Of a stretch of DNA of 64,000 nucleotides, positions 18,945 to 27,060 are shown in pieces (positions within the stretch are counted from its first letter, which is position 1; every line of letters starts with the position of its first letter). The notes below the pieces were generated by a model. It saw nothing but the letters and a program-made list of their open reading frames with translations, did not search any database and was not told where the DNA came from. The stretch comes from Peptidiphaga gingivicola (GTDB lineage Bacteria > Actinomycetota > Actinomycetes > Actinomycetales > Actinomycetaceae): assembly GCF_001652275.1 (NCBI RefSeq), contig NZ_LVZK01000001.1:372001-436000 (forward strand), given 5' to 3'. The position numbers and the translations under genes were made by a program.

Positions 18945-18990
18945 GGCTGGGTGGTTCGAATCGACAGCAGCGGAAACGAACCACCCAGCC
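18945..18990 (-). terminator. 14-bp perfect stem-loop, probable gntK terminator
   Basis: GGCTGGGTGGTTCG (18945-18958) and its exact complement CGAACCACCCAGCC (18977-18990) enclose an 18-base loop. Read on the minus strand the stem is followed by TTATCTATGTCTTTG, a partly T-rich tail, and it lies about 210 bases after the gntK stop. It contains TTCGAA-like sequence but does not fold as a tRNA. Confidence 0.55.
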
Positions 18991-19201
18991 AATTGGCAAG
19001 GAATCCGGGATTCCCACACGCTCACCTCATTTGGGACGGATGCATCTTGCCATTGCGCGCACCCGACGGGGGCGCAAGCTCTATGAAGTTTTGCTGCTCT
19101 AATGGTATACCGCAGACCTGCGATCCGCAGCAACCGTAGGTCTAAAAGTTTAGGCACTTTCGACCGGCATCACAAATCGACTTAGCCGACAGTGAAATTC
19201 A

Positions 19202-19753
19202 TCAGAGGTCTGCCAGACGCGTGTAGGTCTCAACGAAGACTTCCTCCGGAGTTCCGGGGTTGTCGACGACGAAGCCGAGCTCGTCGTCCTCGAGCCTTTC
19301 CAAAGTGGCGTACTGGTTGGACAGCAGCGAAGGGTTCATAAAGTGCCCGCGCCTCTTTTCCATTCTCTCCGCGTTGAGGTCCTTGGGCGGCGCAACGTGC
19401 GCGAAGACGGTTCGAGCGCCGTTTTCCCGCAAGGTGTCGCGATACTTGCGCTTGAGGGCGGAACAGGAGACGACGGTCGAATGGCCGACGGCGTTTTCCG
19501 CGCGCATCCAGTCGCGAATCGCCTCGAGCCATGGCTGGCGGTCGGCGTCGTCGAGGGGAAGGCCGGACGCCTGCTTGTCGCGGTTCGCCTGCGTATGAAA
19601 CTCGTCGCCCTCGGCGTAAACGTAGCCGAGTTTGCCCGCGAGCATCATGCCGATCGTTGTCTTTCCAGACCCCGCAACGCCCATGACAACGATGTTGACG
19701 GGCCCTTTCGCCCGCGGCGGCGCTGGCAAGTGTGGGATGTCGGATTCACTCAT
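19202..19753 (-). CDS. gntK: Gluconokinase
   Basis: 183 aa, ATG 19753 with GAGGAA upstream. P-loop GVAGSGKTTIG at about residues 25-35, the acidic EGDEFHTQANRDKQASGLPLDD segment that binds substrate (family consensus GDDxHPxxNxxKMxxGxPLxDxDRxPWL; PWLEAIRDWM follows), the SCSALKRKYRDTLR motif and the lid-type RxxHFM (KRRGHFMNPSLLSNQYATLE). Phosphorylates D-gluconate to 6-phosphogluconate. The usual HPxN is changed to HTQAN. No gluconate permease or regulator is adjacent. Confidence 0.93.
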   Translation of the reverse strand: MSESDIPHLPAPPRAKGPVNIVVMGVAGSGKTTIGMMLAGKLGYVYAEGDEFHTQANRDKQASGLPLDDADRQPWLEAIRDWMRAENAVGHSTVVSCSALKRKYRDTLRENGARTVFAHVAPPKDLNAERMEKRRGHFMNPSLLSNQYATLERLEDDELGFVVDNPGTPEEVFVETYTRLADL

Positions 19754-19884
19754 CGCTTCCTCGCTTTCGCTTTCCCGGCGGAGTCGGCGCCCGCCGCATT
19801 GCTTGTACCGTGTCTACGGTATCCCATTGCGAAGGCCGCGGGCATATGGGCTTGTCAACTTTTTGACGCAATGCACGTCCCGGT

Positions 19885-20568
19885 TCAGCCCGCACCCTTC
19901 CCGGGTCCGCCGCCGTTGCCGTCCATCTTCATGAAGTGCGGTCCGCGCGCCGCGAGTTCGACGGCGTACATCGGCCCCCAATGCCTCCAGGGTTCCTTCG
20001 ACAGGTAGTCGTTGGTGAAGCGCATGTCGTCGGAGACTTCCGTGACGCAGAACTCGGGGATTTTCAGGTCGACGACGGGCGCGAGCCTCTCGCATTCGGC
20101 CACGATGAGCCCCTCGTTCTGGCCGGCGAACACGTCGAATTCCCAGCCGTCCTCGTCATACCAGAGCGAATAGCGATTCTTCAAGATGACGGTGGGGCAG
20201 CGCCGAATGATCTGGGTTGCCACGGCGAGGTCCAAGCTGGATTCCATCTCGTAGCGCTCCCCTTGGACCGCCGGCGACTTCACCGCCATCGAGGCGGAGG
20301 CCTCGTCTTCGGCGTCGGCCAGAAGTCCGGTGAGAAGCCGGCGTTCGTAAGCGCCCAAGTAGTCCGTCGCCTCGTCGAAGGCCGGGCACTCGACGGACCT
20401 TCCAGGGAAGGAGATCCTCACGCGCACGGCGTACCCGTCCACGGCGAATACGTACGCCTGAACGATCACCTGCTTCGAGCCGTGCCGAACCACGTCTCCG
20501 GGCAGCGCGCGCACCAAGAACTTGCGCTCGAACTCGAATTGAAGGTCGACGTCGTCGGAATCGCTCAT
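19885..20568 (-). CDS. CYTH domain protein (triphosphate tunnel metalloenzyme-like)
   Basis: 227 aa. The N-terminal FEFERKFLV corresponds to the ExExK signature of CYTH proteins (E-x-E-x-K; here EFERKF), and alternating charged strands follow: YAVRVRISF, SMAVKSPAVQGERYEMESSL, VILKNRYSLWYDEDGWEFDVFAG, LIVAECERLAPVVDLKIPEFCVTEV. The family includes inorganic triphosphatases and thiamine-triphosphatase/adenylate-cyclase-type tunnels; the substrate here cannot be read from sequence. Start ATG 20568 has a weak GAGG. A Gly-rich tail ends the protein. Confidence 0.85.
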   Translation of the reverse strand: MSDSDDVDLQFEFERKFLVRALPGDVVRHGSKQVIVQAYVFAVDGYAVRVRISFPGRSVECPAFDEATDYLGAYERRLLTGLLADAEDEASASMAVKSPAVQGERYEMESSLDLAVATQIIRRCPTVILKNRYSLWYDEDGWEFDVFAGQNEGLIVAECERLAPVVDLKIPEFCVTEVSDDMRFTNDYLSKEPWRHWGPMYAVELAARGPHFMKMDGNGGGPGKGAG

Positions 20569-20772
20569 GCCTCAAGGATACGGAAATCGGGCGAAGGTCT
20601 CACGGACAATCCACGCTCCGACGGCGCCGCCCGGCGAAACCGCCCGCCCGCAGTCCACGAAGGATTTCGACAAGATGCCGAAGGTCGTTGCGCCGCAGGT
20701 CCCGCGGAGTCGCCGTACGCCCACAGGCATCCGCGGACGACGGCGAACTCCGTTCGAGACCGGGCACTTGCC

Positions 20773-21957
20773 CTACTCTGAGTCCCGTTTGAAAGCTCCG
20801 CCGAGCGCATACACACCGAGCGAAACGGCGTAGGCAACGACGGTGAACACTGCGACTCCGCTGTATCCGGTGAACCTGGACAGCAGATAGCCCCCAATGG
20901 CCCCGCCGATGGTGGCGCCCGCATACATGGCAGCGCTGGCTAGCGACGACACGGTGCCCCGGGCCAGATCGGTGTGACTCTGAAGCTCGCTCATCAGCAC
21001 GGGGAACAGAAAACCGCCGACGAGCATCGCCACGGCCAGGACGATTACGGCCACCCACATATTGGACACGAAAGCAGTGCCGAGGTAAATGGCGCCAAGG
21101 GCGATGATCCCGAACAAAAGCGAACGCCTTTCCCCGAGACGTGCAACGAGCCGCGACCCCGTCAAGGAGCCGACGGCGTTGCCGAGGCCGATGATGATCA
21201 TCGCCGTGCCGATCGCGTTCTGATCGGCGCCAAAGTCTTTTGCCAGCCACGATCCAATGAAAGACAGGGCGGTGAAGTTACCGGTCTGGAAGAGCAAGTA
21301 TGCAATCAGCGACATCAGGAGAGGGCGCGAACGGGCGACGTGTGCGTAAGGCGCGAAGAGTCTGCCGCCGGAGGCCGCGGGCGCCACATTCGGGAAACCC
21401 TTATAAAGAATTGTCCACAGCACGGCGCTGGACGCGGCAATCACGAAGAATGGAATGCGCCATCCCATTGAGGACAAGAAGGAAGCGATCGGGATGCCTA
21501 CCACTTGGGCGATCGCAAGCCCCGCCGTTGCGTACCCCATGGTTTTGACAATTGCTTTTGGCGGCACAGTCACCGGGATCGACGCCCAGATCTGCGGTGC
21601 GACGAAGGCGGCGGCAACGCCCGCAAGCGAGCGTGTGGCGAAAAGCGACCAGAAGCCCCACGTGCAACCGCAAGCCGCAGTGAAAACGCCGAATCCGACC
21701 AGCCCGGCAAGCAGAACCTTGCGGCGGTCAAGCCGATCGGAGATGGGACCCGCAATGAGAGCAAATAAAGCGTAACCGAGAGCATAGGCTGAAACGAGCC
21801 AGCCGGAACGAGACACGCTCACCCCGAACTCCCGTTGAAGCAGGGGAAGCAGCGGAGCCGTGAGGAACGTATCCGTGCCGATGACGAATAAGGTGGAGAA
21901 GGAGAGCAGGCGCATCGTGGGTTCGGATGCGTGCGTGAACTGCGAAGGGACAGTCAT
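20773..21957 (-). CDS. Major facilitator superfamily transporter, drug-efflux type
   Basis: 394 aa from ATG 21957 (MTVPSQFTHASEPT) with AAAGGTG upstream; the longer frame has no ribosome-binding site. Twelve predicted membrane helices in two halves. Motif A is visible between helices 2 and 3 (GPISDRLDRRKVLLAG), and a second-half counterpart GSRLVARLGERRSLL is present. Similar to AraJ/CmlA-type 12-TM exporters. The divergent ArsR-type regulator gene and the palindrome in between suggest ligand-controlled expression. Confidence 0.9.
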   Translation of the reverse strand: MTVPSQFTHASEPTMRLLSFSTLFVIGTDTFLTAPLLPLLQREFGVSVSRSGWLVSAYALGYALFALIAGPISDRLDRRKVLLAGLVGFGVFTAACGCTWGFWSLFATRSLAGVAAAFVAPQIWASIPVTVPPKAIVKTMGYATAGLAIAQVVGIPIASFLSSMGWRIPFFVIAASSAVLWTILYKGFPNVAPAASGGRLFAPYAHVARSRPLLMSLIAYLLFQTGNFTALSFIGSWLAKDFGADQNAIGTAMIIIGLGNAVGSLTGSRLVARLGERRSLLFGIIALGAIYLGTAFVSNMWVAVIVLAVAMLVGGFLFPVLMSELQSHTDLARGTVSSLASAAMYAGATIGGAIGGYLLSRFTGYSGVAVFTVVAYAVSLGVYALGGAFKRDSE

Positions 21958-22083
21958 AATTGCACCTTTCAAGCTGCCCCACAGGCCGTGACTGGACGGC
22001 TGGACGCATTCCAAAGGGCGAGCCAAACTTGCGGATCGGGAGCTCGGAGTCGCCAACGCGCGCCGACGACGCCCCCAACCCTC

Positions 22084-22103
22084 ATTTCGAAATTTCTCGA
22101 AAT
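22084..22103. promoter_or_regulatory. Palindromic operator candidate between MFS gene and ArsR-type regulator
   Basis: ATTTCGA (22084-22090), spacer AATTTC, TCGAAAT (22097-22103): a perfect 7-bp inverted repeat in a locally AT-rich patch, about 127 bases upstream of the exporter start. Size and dyad symmetry fit the operators of ArsR-type dimers. Confidence 0.5.
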
Positions 22104-22173
22104 AATGATCCATCCGCGCTTTCGCAGCTGTCAAGGGCTAACTCACGTCGGTCGTCCTTGACAGGCCCGCCCG

Positions 22174-22249
22174 TCATTGAGGGAAGGCCGCCCCGTCGGG
22201 GCGTTCACGTCGATGCGCTCAGTCAGGCCGGCCCCTCATTGAGGGAAGG
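22174..22249. repeat. Direct repeat pair in the regulatory region
   Basis: TCATTGAGGGAAGG occurs at 22174-22187 and again at 22236-22249 (62 bases apart, six turns of the helix), each preceded by CAGGCC and a GC-rich hexamer. Between them lies the inverted repeat CGCCCCG-T-CGGGGCG. Possible second regulator site or remnant of a duplication. Confidence 0.6.
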
Positions 22250-22302
22250 AGCACCGCATCTGCGACGGTAGACTCGAGTCGAAGTCGACGAAAGGTCCAA
22301 CA

Positions 22303-22671
22303 GTGGGAAAAGAGAAGCTGCATCATCCGGCTCAGGACGCCATCAAGCTTGACGGCGTCCTGAGCGCGCTGTCCGACCCGATCCGCCGCGACATCCTTCG
22401 GAAGATCGCATCCAACGGCCCTCAGGTTTGTGGCGATTTCGACTACGACGTCGCACCGTCGACCATGTCCTACCACTGCAAAGTGCTCCGAGAGTCGGGG
22501 CTCGTGCACACCGAGGCGATCGGCAAGCACCGTCAACTCACACGCCGCGACGAGGCCATCGAAGCCCTCTTCCCCGGCCTCCTCGAGTCCGTGGGGCTGC
22601 CTCCCGGCAAGGGGCGGTGGCCAGAGCACACAGAGCACCACGAGGACGCTGAGCCCCAAAAGCGCCCATAG
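22303..22671 (+). CDS. ArsR-type winged-helix transcriptional regulator
   Basis: 122 aa, start GTG 22303 with AAAGG upstream. A winged-helix pattern is clear: LDGVLSALSDPIRRDILRKI (helices 1-2), then APSTMSYHCKVLRESGLVHTE (recognition helix and wing). No ArsR-type metal-binding CxC is present, so it probably senses a small organic ligand. The C-terminal 25 residues are His/Glu/Pro-rich. It is encoded divergently from the MFS exporter, the usual arrangement for a regulator and its target. Confidence 0.9.
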   Translation: MGKEKLHHPAQDAIKLDGVLSALSDPIRRDILRKIASNGPQVCGDFDYDVAPSTMSYHCKVLRESGLVHTEAIGKHRQLTRRDEAIEALFPGLLESVGLPPGKGRWPEHTEHHEDAEPQKRP

Positions 22672-22908
22672 CGCCCAGGACGCGCTGAGCCACAAGAGTC
22701 CAATGGACGATGTCCGCCCCTCCTCCCGAAAACACAAATCCACCCGCCTCGCGCGAGAATGCTCAGATCGGCAGATCGACAGCAGGCAAAGGGACCGAAA
22801 GAATCAGGCGGACCGAAGAGGTTCGGAAAGCTCCAGGTAGCGGCGGAAAGCCGGGATCCTCCGCGGACGAATCCACACCGGGGCGTCAGGGGTGGCAAAA
22901 TTGCCCCT

Positions 22909-24162
22909 ATGGACAATCAGCTTCCCACCGGAGTCGACGTGGTGGTCGCCGCCCAGACCCTCGGTTCGACGATTCGCCGCACTCCGCTCGACATGTCGCT
23001 TCGCCTTTCGGGCATTCGCAATCAGGACATTCTGCTCAAACGCGAGGACATCCAGGTGGGCCGCTCCTACAAGGCCCGCGGCGCGTACAACTTCATCTCA
23101 AGCCTGAGCGCGGAAGAGCGCGAAGCGGGCGTTGTGTGCGCATCGGCCGGAAACCACGCCCAGGGCGTAGCCTTCGCGTGCAGGCAGTTGAAAATCCATG
23201 CCAAGGTCTTCCTGCCGTCCACGACCCCGCGGCAGAAGCGGGCTCGCATCGCGGACATCGGGGGGCGTTGGATCGAACAGGTCATCGTGGGCGCCACCTT
23301 CGACGAAGCATCCGCGGCGGCGCAAGAGTATGCGCGCGAGCATGGCGCGACCTACGTTCACCCCTTTGACGACCCGCGCACGATCGCCGGCCAGGGAACC
23401 GTGGTCAAGGAGATTTTCGAGCAGGCGTCCGCGCCTCCGGCTGCCGTGGTCGTTCCCGTGGGCGGCGGCGGCCTCCTGGCAGGAACCGCGATATGGCTGC
23501 ACACGTTCCACCCCGAAGTGAAGGTCATCGGCGTCGAGCCGGAGGGTGCGCCTTCGATGCGCGCAGCCCTCGACGCAGGGCATCCGGTCACCCTGCCCCA
23601 CATCGACGGCTTCGCCGACGGCACGGCGGTGGCTCGGGCCGGAGACATCACCTTCGAGATCGCGCGCCAGTTCGTCGACGAGATCGTCGTCGTCCCAGAA
23701 GGCGCCCTGTGCACGGAGATGCTCGAGCTCTACCAGGTCGAGGGCATCATCGCCGAGCCGTCCGGAGCGTTGGCAAGCGCCGCCGTCGCCCGTTTCCTCC
23801 CCGACCTTCCCGACGGCCCGGTCGCCTGCGTTGTCTCGGGCGGAAACAACGACGTCTCGCGCTATGCCGACATTGTGGAACGCTCGAGCGTCTACGAGGG
23901 GCTGCGCCATTATTTCCTCGTCACCTTCCCTCAGAAGCCCGGGGCGCTCCGTCATTTCCTCGACGGCGTGCTGACCGACGGCGAGGACATCGTGCTTTTC
24001 GAGTTCACGAAGAAGAACAACCGCGAGACTGCGCCCGCCCTCGTCGGCATTGAAATCCAGGAGCCGGAGCGGATCGGCGAACTCTTGGCCCGCATGGAGG
24101 AATCCCCTCTGAGCATCGAAAAGCTCGAGCCGGACTCCCCGGTATTCTCGTTCCTCCTCTAG
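22909..24162 (+). CDS. ilvA: Threonine ammonia-lyase (threonine deaminase)
   Basis: 417 aa from ATG 22909 (MDNQLPTGVDVV). PLP-lysine in GRSYKARGAY (Lys55), the phosphate-cradle PVGGGGLLAG, and the CASAGNHAQGVAFAC segment are all intact. After about residue 330 an ACT-like regulatory domain of the single-domain short type is present (HYFLVTFPQKPGALRHFLDG ... ALVGIEIQEPE). Converts threonine to 2-oxobutanoate, the first step of isoleucine synthesis, or catabolically. No Shine-Dalgarno precedes the ATG; the immediately upstream TGGCAAAATTGCCCCT resembles a -10 region, so the mRNA may be leaderless or very short-leadered. Confidence 0.95.
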   Translation: MDNQLPTGVDVVVAAQTLGSTIRRTPLDMSLRLSGIRNQDILLKREDIQVGRSYKARGAYNFISSLSAEEREAGVVCASAGNHAQGVAFACRQLKIHAKVFLPSTTPRQKRARIADIGGRWIEQVIVGATFDEASAAAQEYAREHGATYVHPFDDPRTIAGQGTVVKEIFEQASAPPAAVVVPVGGGGLLAGTAIWLHTFHPEVKVIGVEPEGAPSMRAALDAGHPVTLPHIDGFADGTAVARAGDITFEIARQFVDEIVVVPEGALCTEMLELYQVEGIIAEPSGALASAAVARFLPDLPDGPVACVVSGGNNDVSRYADIVERSSVYEGLRHYFLVTFPQKPGALRHFLDGVLTDGEDIVLFEFTKKNNRETAPALVGIEIQEPERIGELLARMEESPLSIEKLEPDSPVFSFLL

Positions 24163-24531
24163 TGCGCTCTCGCTTCCCATAGTGCGCCCTTGCTTTCTCC
24201 CCTAATGCGCTCTCGCTTTCTCCCTAGCGCGTCCTCGCCTCCTCCAATGCGTCCTCGCCTCCCATAGTGCGCCCCGCGCCGGCCGAGTCACCTTCGACGC
24301 AATGGGAACCTGCGGCAGCGAACAAAGTGGGTCCTGCACCGGCCGAATCGCGCCAAGGCGTCCGGTCGCGCCAACGCCCGGCCGGCTTGGCCGCCGTTCG
24401 ATCGGAACATGCGCTCGCCTCGGCGTCGTCCGCCCAGTCCCGCCCGGTCGCCGCCGCTTGGCTTTTCCGAAGGCGGCGCGCCGCTCTAAAACGACGTAAA
24501 CTACGACGAGAAGGACAAAGGAAGGACTCCC
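24163..24531. repeat. Degenerate tandem repeat and intergenic DNA after ilvA
   Basis: From 24161 to about 24275 there are five or so imperfect copies of a 24-28 base unit built on AGTGCGCTCTCGCTTTCTCC (variants with GTCCTCGCC). The rest (24275-24515) is GC-rich with two copies of a GCACCGGCCGAATCG-like phrase (near 24277 and 24335) and no visible gene. AAGGAAGG at 24521-24528 is the ribosome-binding site of the next gene. Confidence 0.6.
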
Positions 24532-25137
24532 ATGGGCCTGAAAAAATTCGTCGCCAAAACGTACATGCGCTTCTCGCGTTGGACGTGCGTCACCGATCCG
24601 CTTCCGGAAAAGGTTGTTCTCATCGGCGCTCCGCACACGTCGAATTGGGACGGATTTTTCATGGTCATGGCATTCTGGTCGATCGACCGGGACTACAAGT
24701 TTCTGGTCAAAGAATCGCTCGTGAAAAATCCTCTCACGCGCCCCTTGATCAGGCTTGCACACGGAATAGCGGTCAATCGGTCCTCAAGCAACGGAATCGT
24801 CGGCTCGATCGTCGAAGAAGCGAAAAACAGCGACGAATTCGCCCTCGTCATCGCCCCGAAGGGAACGCGCGCCAATCGCGAGTATTGGAGGTCAGGCTTT
24901 TACCGCATCTGCCTTGAAACGGGACTTCCACTTCAGCTGGGCTTCGTGGACAGGCAACGGAGAGAATACGGCTGGCGTCACAGCATCGTTTTGACGGGCG
25001 ACGTCGAAGCCGACATGGAGAAAATTCGGTCCTTCTACGAGGGAAAACTCGGCAAGCGGCCGCAGTACAGCAACGTTCCCAGGCTCCGGGCCGAGGACGA
25101 CGTCGAAGCGCGCGAACGCCTGCTGGGCGGGATCTAG
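24532..25137 (+). CDS. 1-acyl-sn-glycerol-3-phosphate acyltransferase family protein
   Basis: 201 aa with a good ribosome-binding site. The acyltransferase block I motif HX4D is seen as APHTSNWDGFFMVMAFW (about residues 34-50) and block III as APKGTRANREYWRSGFYRI, with Pro-Lys-Gly-Thr-Arg replacing the more common EGTR. Length is short, like the plsC-type phospholipid acyltransferases annotated as 'lysophospholipid acyltransferase family'. Probably membrane-associated acylation of a lysophospholipid or glycolipid; the acceptor is unknown. Single gene. Confidence 0.87.
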   Translation: MGLKKFVAKTYMRFSRWTCVTDPLPEKVVLIGAPHTSNWDGFFMVMAFWSIDRDYKFLVKESLVKNPLTRPLIRLAHGIAVNRSSSNGIVGSIVEEAKNSDEFALVIAPKGTRANREYWRSGFYRICLETGLPLQLGFVDRQRREYGWRHSIVLTGDVEADMEKIRSFYEGKLGKRPQYSNVPRLRAEDDVEARERLLGGI

Positions 25138-25494
25138 GGGCCGTTCAAAGAAAAGGGCTCGGACACCGCGCTTAACTGCCAGTTTCGCGCAGTGCCAAGC
25201 CCCAATCCTTGCCACCGGCCCGCGATTGCCGCGTCGCCGTTGACTCACTCCGAGACGTCTAGAAAACCGGACATCCCACGTCTATTATCTGATACGCGCG
25301 GGCGATGCACAAGACTTCGCGAGCGCGCACATTGAGCATCGCGCCACGCCCGCGCGAACACTCTTCGTTTCTGCGTCGCGCTTCTCCTTCGCTGCACATC
25401 GCGCCACGCCCGCGCGAACACTCTTCGTTTCGACGGTTTGCCATACCCGCTCGGGAACATCGCCCGGCACGCGGCCTGCTCCTCGCTTGCCGAT
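25138..25494. other. Intergenic region with 35-bp direct repeat
   Basis: Between the acyltransferase and the TetR gene. Two identical 35-base copies beginning CATCGCGCCACGCCCGCGC lie at 25337-25371 and 25397-25431, 60 bases apart start to start. No gene or terminator hairpin recognised; open frames on the minus strand simply translate the repeat. Confidence 0.7.
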
Positions 25495-25516
25495 TTAGGT
25501 TAAAACAATTAACCTA
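25487..25516 (+). promoter_or_regulatory. TetR-type operator overlapping promoter; probable leaderless start
   Basis: TAGGTTAA (25496-25503), 5-base spacer, TTAACCTA (25509-25516): a perfect 8-bp inverted repeat. It overlaps a possible promoter TTGCCG (25487-25492), 17-base spacer, TAACCT (25510-25515). Transcription from this promoter would start at about 25522, the A of the ATG, so the message would be leaderless. The site fits autoregulation by the TetR protein encoded immediately after it. Confidence 0.75.
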
Positions 25517-25521
25517 TTGCC

Positions 25522-26289
25522 ATGGAGACATCAACATCGATGCATTCGCAGGCCGCGTCGGCGAAACAGGCGAGGTTCGCGGAACCGAGCGCGCGGCCGA
25601 AACGCGGCAAGGCATCCGGCGACAAGCGGCGGACGGACACCCGAGCCCGCCTGGCGGCGGCGACGGTTGACATCATCGACGCCTCGGGCTGGCCCTCGGT
25701 GACCCTGGGGGCCGTGGCAAAGGCGTGCTCGATCTCGACTCCCGCGATGTACAAGCATTTTCCGGACAAGGCGGCTCTTTTCGAGGCCGCGCAGGAGGAG
25801 ATGTCCGGCAGGCTCGGCGCGCTCGCGGATGCGGCGGCCCACGAAAGCCCCGTCGATTCGATCTTCGACGTCGGCGAACGCCTCATCGCGTATTCCGAAG
25901 AGCACCCCAACCTCCTCGAATTCGCGTTCTTCGGCCCCTCGAGCAACAACACGTCGGCCGTCGACGCCGGGGCGGGGGCCCGCTGGGAGCTGCTTGCCTT
26001 CGTCCACCGCGAGATCGGGCGGCTCGTCGAGTCCCAGCCTCTGCCGCCCTGGCGCAGCGCCGACGAAGCCGGGCGCGACCTGTTTGTTAGCCTATGGTCT
26101 TTCATTCAGGGCTACTCGAAGCTCGTGACGTCCGGAACCGTTCGCCATCGGAGCGCTTTTCTCAAAGCGGCGTTGAGGTCCGTGCTGTCGATTGCGACGG
26201 CGCAAACCTCGGACGAAGAGCCCCCGAGCCCGGCGGAAGAGGCGCAGGCAGCCCAGGCAAAAGGGGGAGATTGCGCCGACAAGAAATGA
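25522..26289 (+). CDS. TetR/AcrR family transcriptional regulator
   Basis: 255 aa. The helix-turn-helix starts after a 35-residue Ala/Lys/Arg-rich extension: DTRARLAAATVDIIDASGWPSVTLGAVAKACSISTPAMYKHFPDKAALFEAA, split here as DTRARLAAATVDIIDASG and SVTLGAVAKACSISTPAMYK plus HFPDKAALF. A C-terminal ligand domain follows and then a Glu/Ala/Lys tail. The ATG lies 5 bases after a perfect TetR-like operator and no Shine-Dalgarno is present. The next gene (flavodoxin-fold reductase) is on the same strand 178 bases downstream and a likely target. A downstream Met is possible but would remove only the extension. Confidence 0.92.
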   Translation: METSTSMHSQAASAKQARFAEPSARPKRGKASGDKRRTDTRARLAAATVDIIDASGWPSVTLGAVAKACSISTPAMYKHFPDKAALFEAAQEEMSGRLGALADAAAHESPVDSIFDVGERLIAYSEEHPNLLEFAFFGPSSNNTSAVDAGAGARWELLAFVHREIGRLVESQPLPPWRSADEAGRDLFVSLWSFIQGYSKLVTSGTVRHRSAFLKAALRSVLSIATAQTSDEEPPSPAEEAQAAQAKGGDCADKK

Positions 26290-26324
26290 GCAAACGCAGA
26301 AAGCACCCGAATCGACCCGGCAAC

Positions 26325-26390
26325 CGAATGCCAACCGACAACCGAATGCCAACCGGCAGCTGAATGCCAACCCGGCAACCGAATCCGACG
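26325..26390. repeat. 19-bp tandem repeat, about 3.5 copies
   Basis: Units of the form CAACCGAATGCCAACCGGC repeated with small changes between the TetR gene and the reductase gene. Part of the window-wide set of short intergenic tandem repeats. Confidence 0.75.
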
Positions 26391-26466
26391 CGGAAGGCCG
26401 GCGCGCAACACACACGGAGCGATGCGCCGCAAGCCGTTCCGCACTGAGACAAAGAAAGGAAGAACA

Positions 26467-27057
26467 ATGTCTCACACCCTCGTCGTTTACGGCCACCCGT
26501 ACGATAAATCCTTCAATCACGCGATCCTCGAGGCGGTCACGGCCGGCCTCGGCAAGGCGGGCAAGAAGTACAAGGTGATCGACTTGCACGTCGACGGCTT
26601 CGATCCAAACTACTCGACCGAGGAGCTGTCCCTTTACAAGGACGGCGGGACGGCCGATCCGCTTGTCACCGAGTACCAGAAACTGGTCGACGAGGCGGAC
26701 TCCCTCATCGTCCTGTCCCCGATTTGGTGGTCTTATTTGATGCCCAATGTCAAAGGGTTCTTCGACAAGGTCATGAAAAAGCCGTGGGCCTACATCGACA
26801 CCAAGACCGGGCTAAAGGGCAAACTCCAGCACATCAGCAAATCGTGGGTCATCACCACCGCCATCGCGCCGAAGTGGTATCTGCGGCTGTTCGCGGGCAA
26901 CCCGATCAAGGGAACGTTTATTTCCACGGTCATGAAGTCCCTCGGATTGCGCAACGTCCGTTGGACCCACTTCGGCCAGATCAACAAGCAGGGCGGCGGC
27001 CGCCACGAGAAGTTTCTGCGCGAGATCCGGGAACAAGCCGAGAAATTCGGCGGTTGA
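26467..27057 (+). CDS. Flavodoxin-fold NAD(P)H dehydrogenase (quinone reductase family)
   Basis: 196 aa from ATG 26467 (MSHTLVVYGHPYDKSFN), with AAGGAAG upstream. Hallmarks: the N-terminal strand with GHPYDKSFNHAI, the flavin-binding SPIWWSYLMPNVKGFFDKVM (family PxxWxxxPAxLKGxxDRV) and the conserved late segment. Belongs to the MdaB/KefF-like FMN/FAD reductases, two-electron reducers of quinones or nitro-compounds. Probably induced by electrophiles or quinones through the TetR regulator upstream (inference). Confidence 0.92.
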   Translation: MSHTLVVYGHPYDKSFNHAILEAVTAGLGKAGKKYKVIDLHVDGFDPNYSTEELSLYKDGGTADPLVTEYQKLVDEADSLIVLSPIWWSYLMPNVKGFFDKVMKKPWAYIDTKTGLKGKLQHISKSWVITTAIAPKWYLRLFAGNPIKGTFISTVMKSLGLRNVRWTHFGQINKQGGGRHEKFLREIREQAEKFGG

Positions 27058-27060
27058 GGC

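Larger units (their letters stand above)
18613..19201. other. Repeat-rich intergenic region upstream of DUF4261 and downstream of gntK
   Basis: Besides the 18-bp tandem array, 18735-18860 is filled with imperfect copies of CTTCGACAAGCCGCC / CTTCGACAGCCCGCCAACG, and 18893-18935 has two copies of GGCGTGGACAAAACAAA. A long hairpin (18945-18990) follows. The region 19080-19200 has no recognisable feature. Confidence 0.6.

Noticed and set aside
18945-18990. tRNA-like TTCGAA segment
   Set aside because: It is half of a simple 14-bp hairpin; acceptor, D and anticodon stems of a tRNA are absent.
25337-25431. CRISPR-like direct repeat
   Set aside because: Only two copies with a 25-base spacer and no cas genes; fits the other intergenic tandem repeats.
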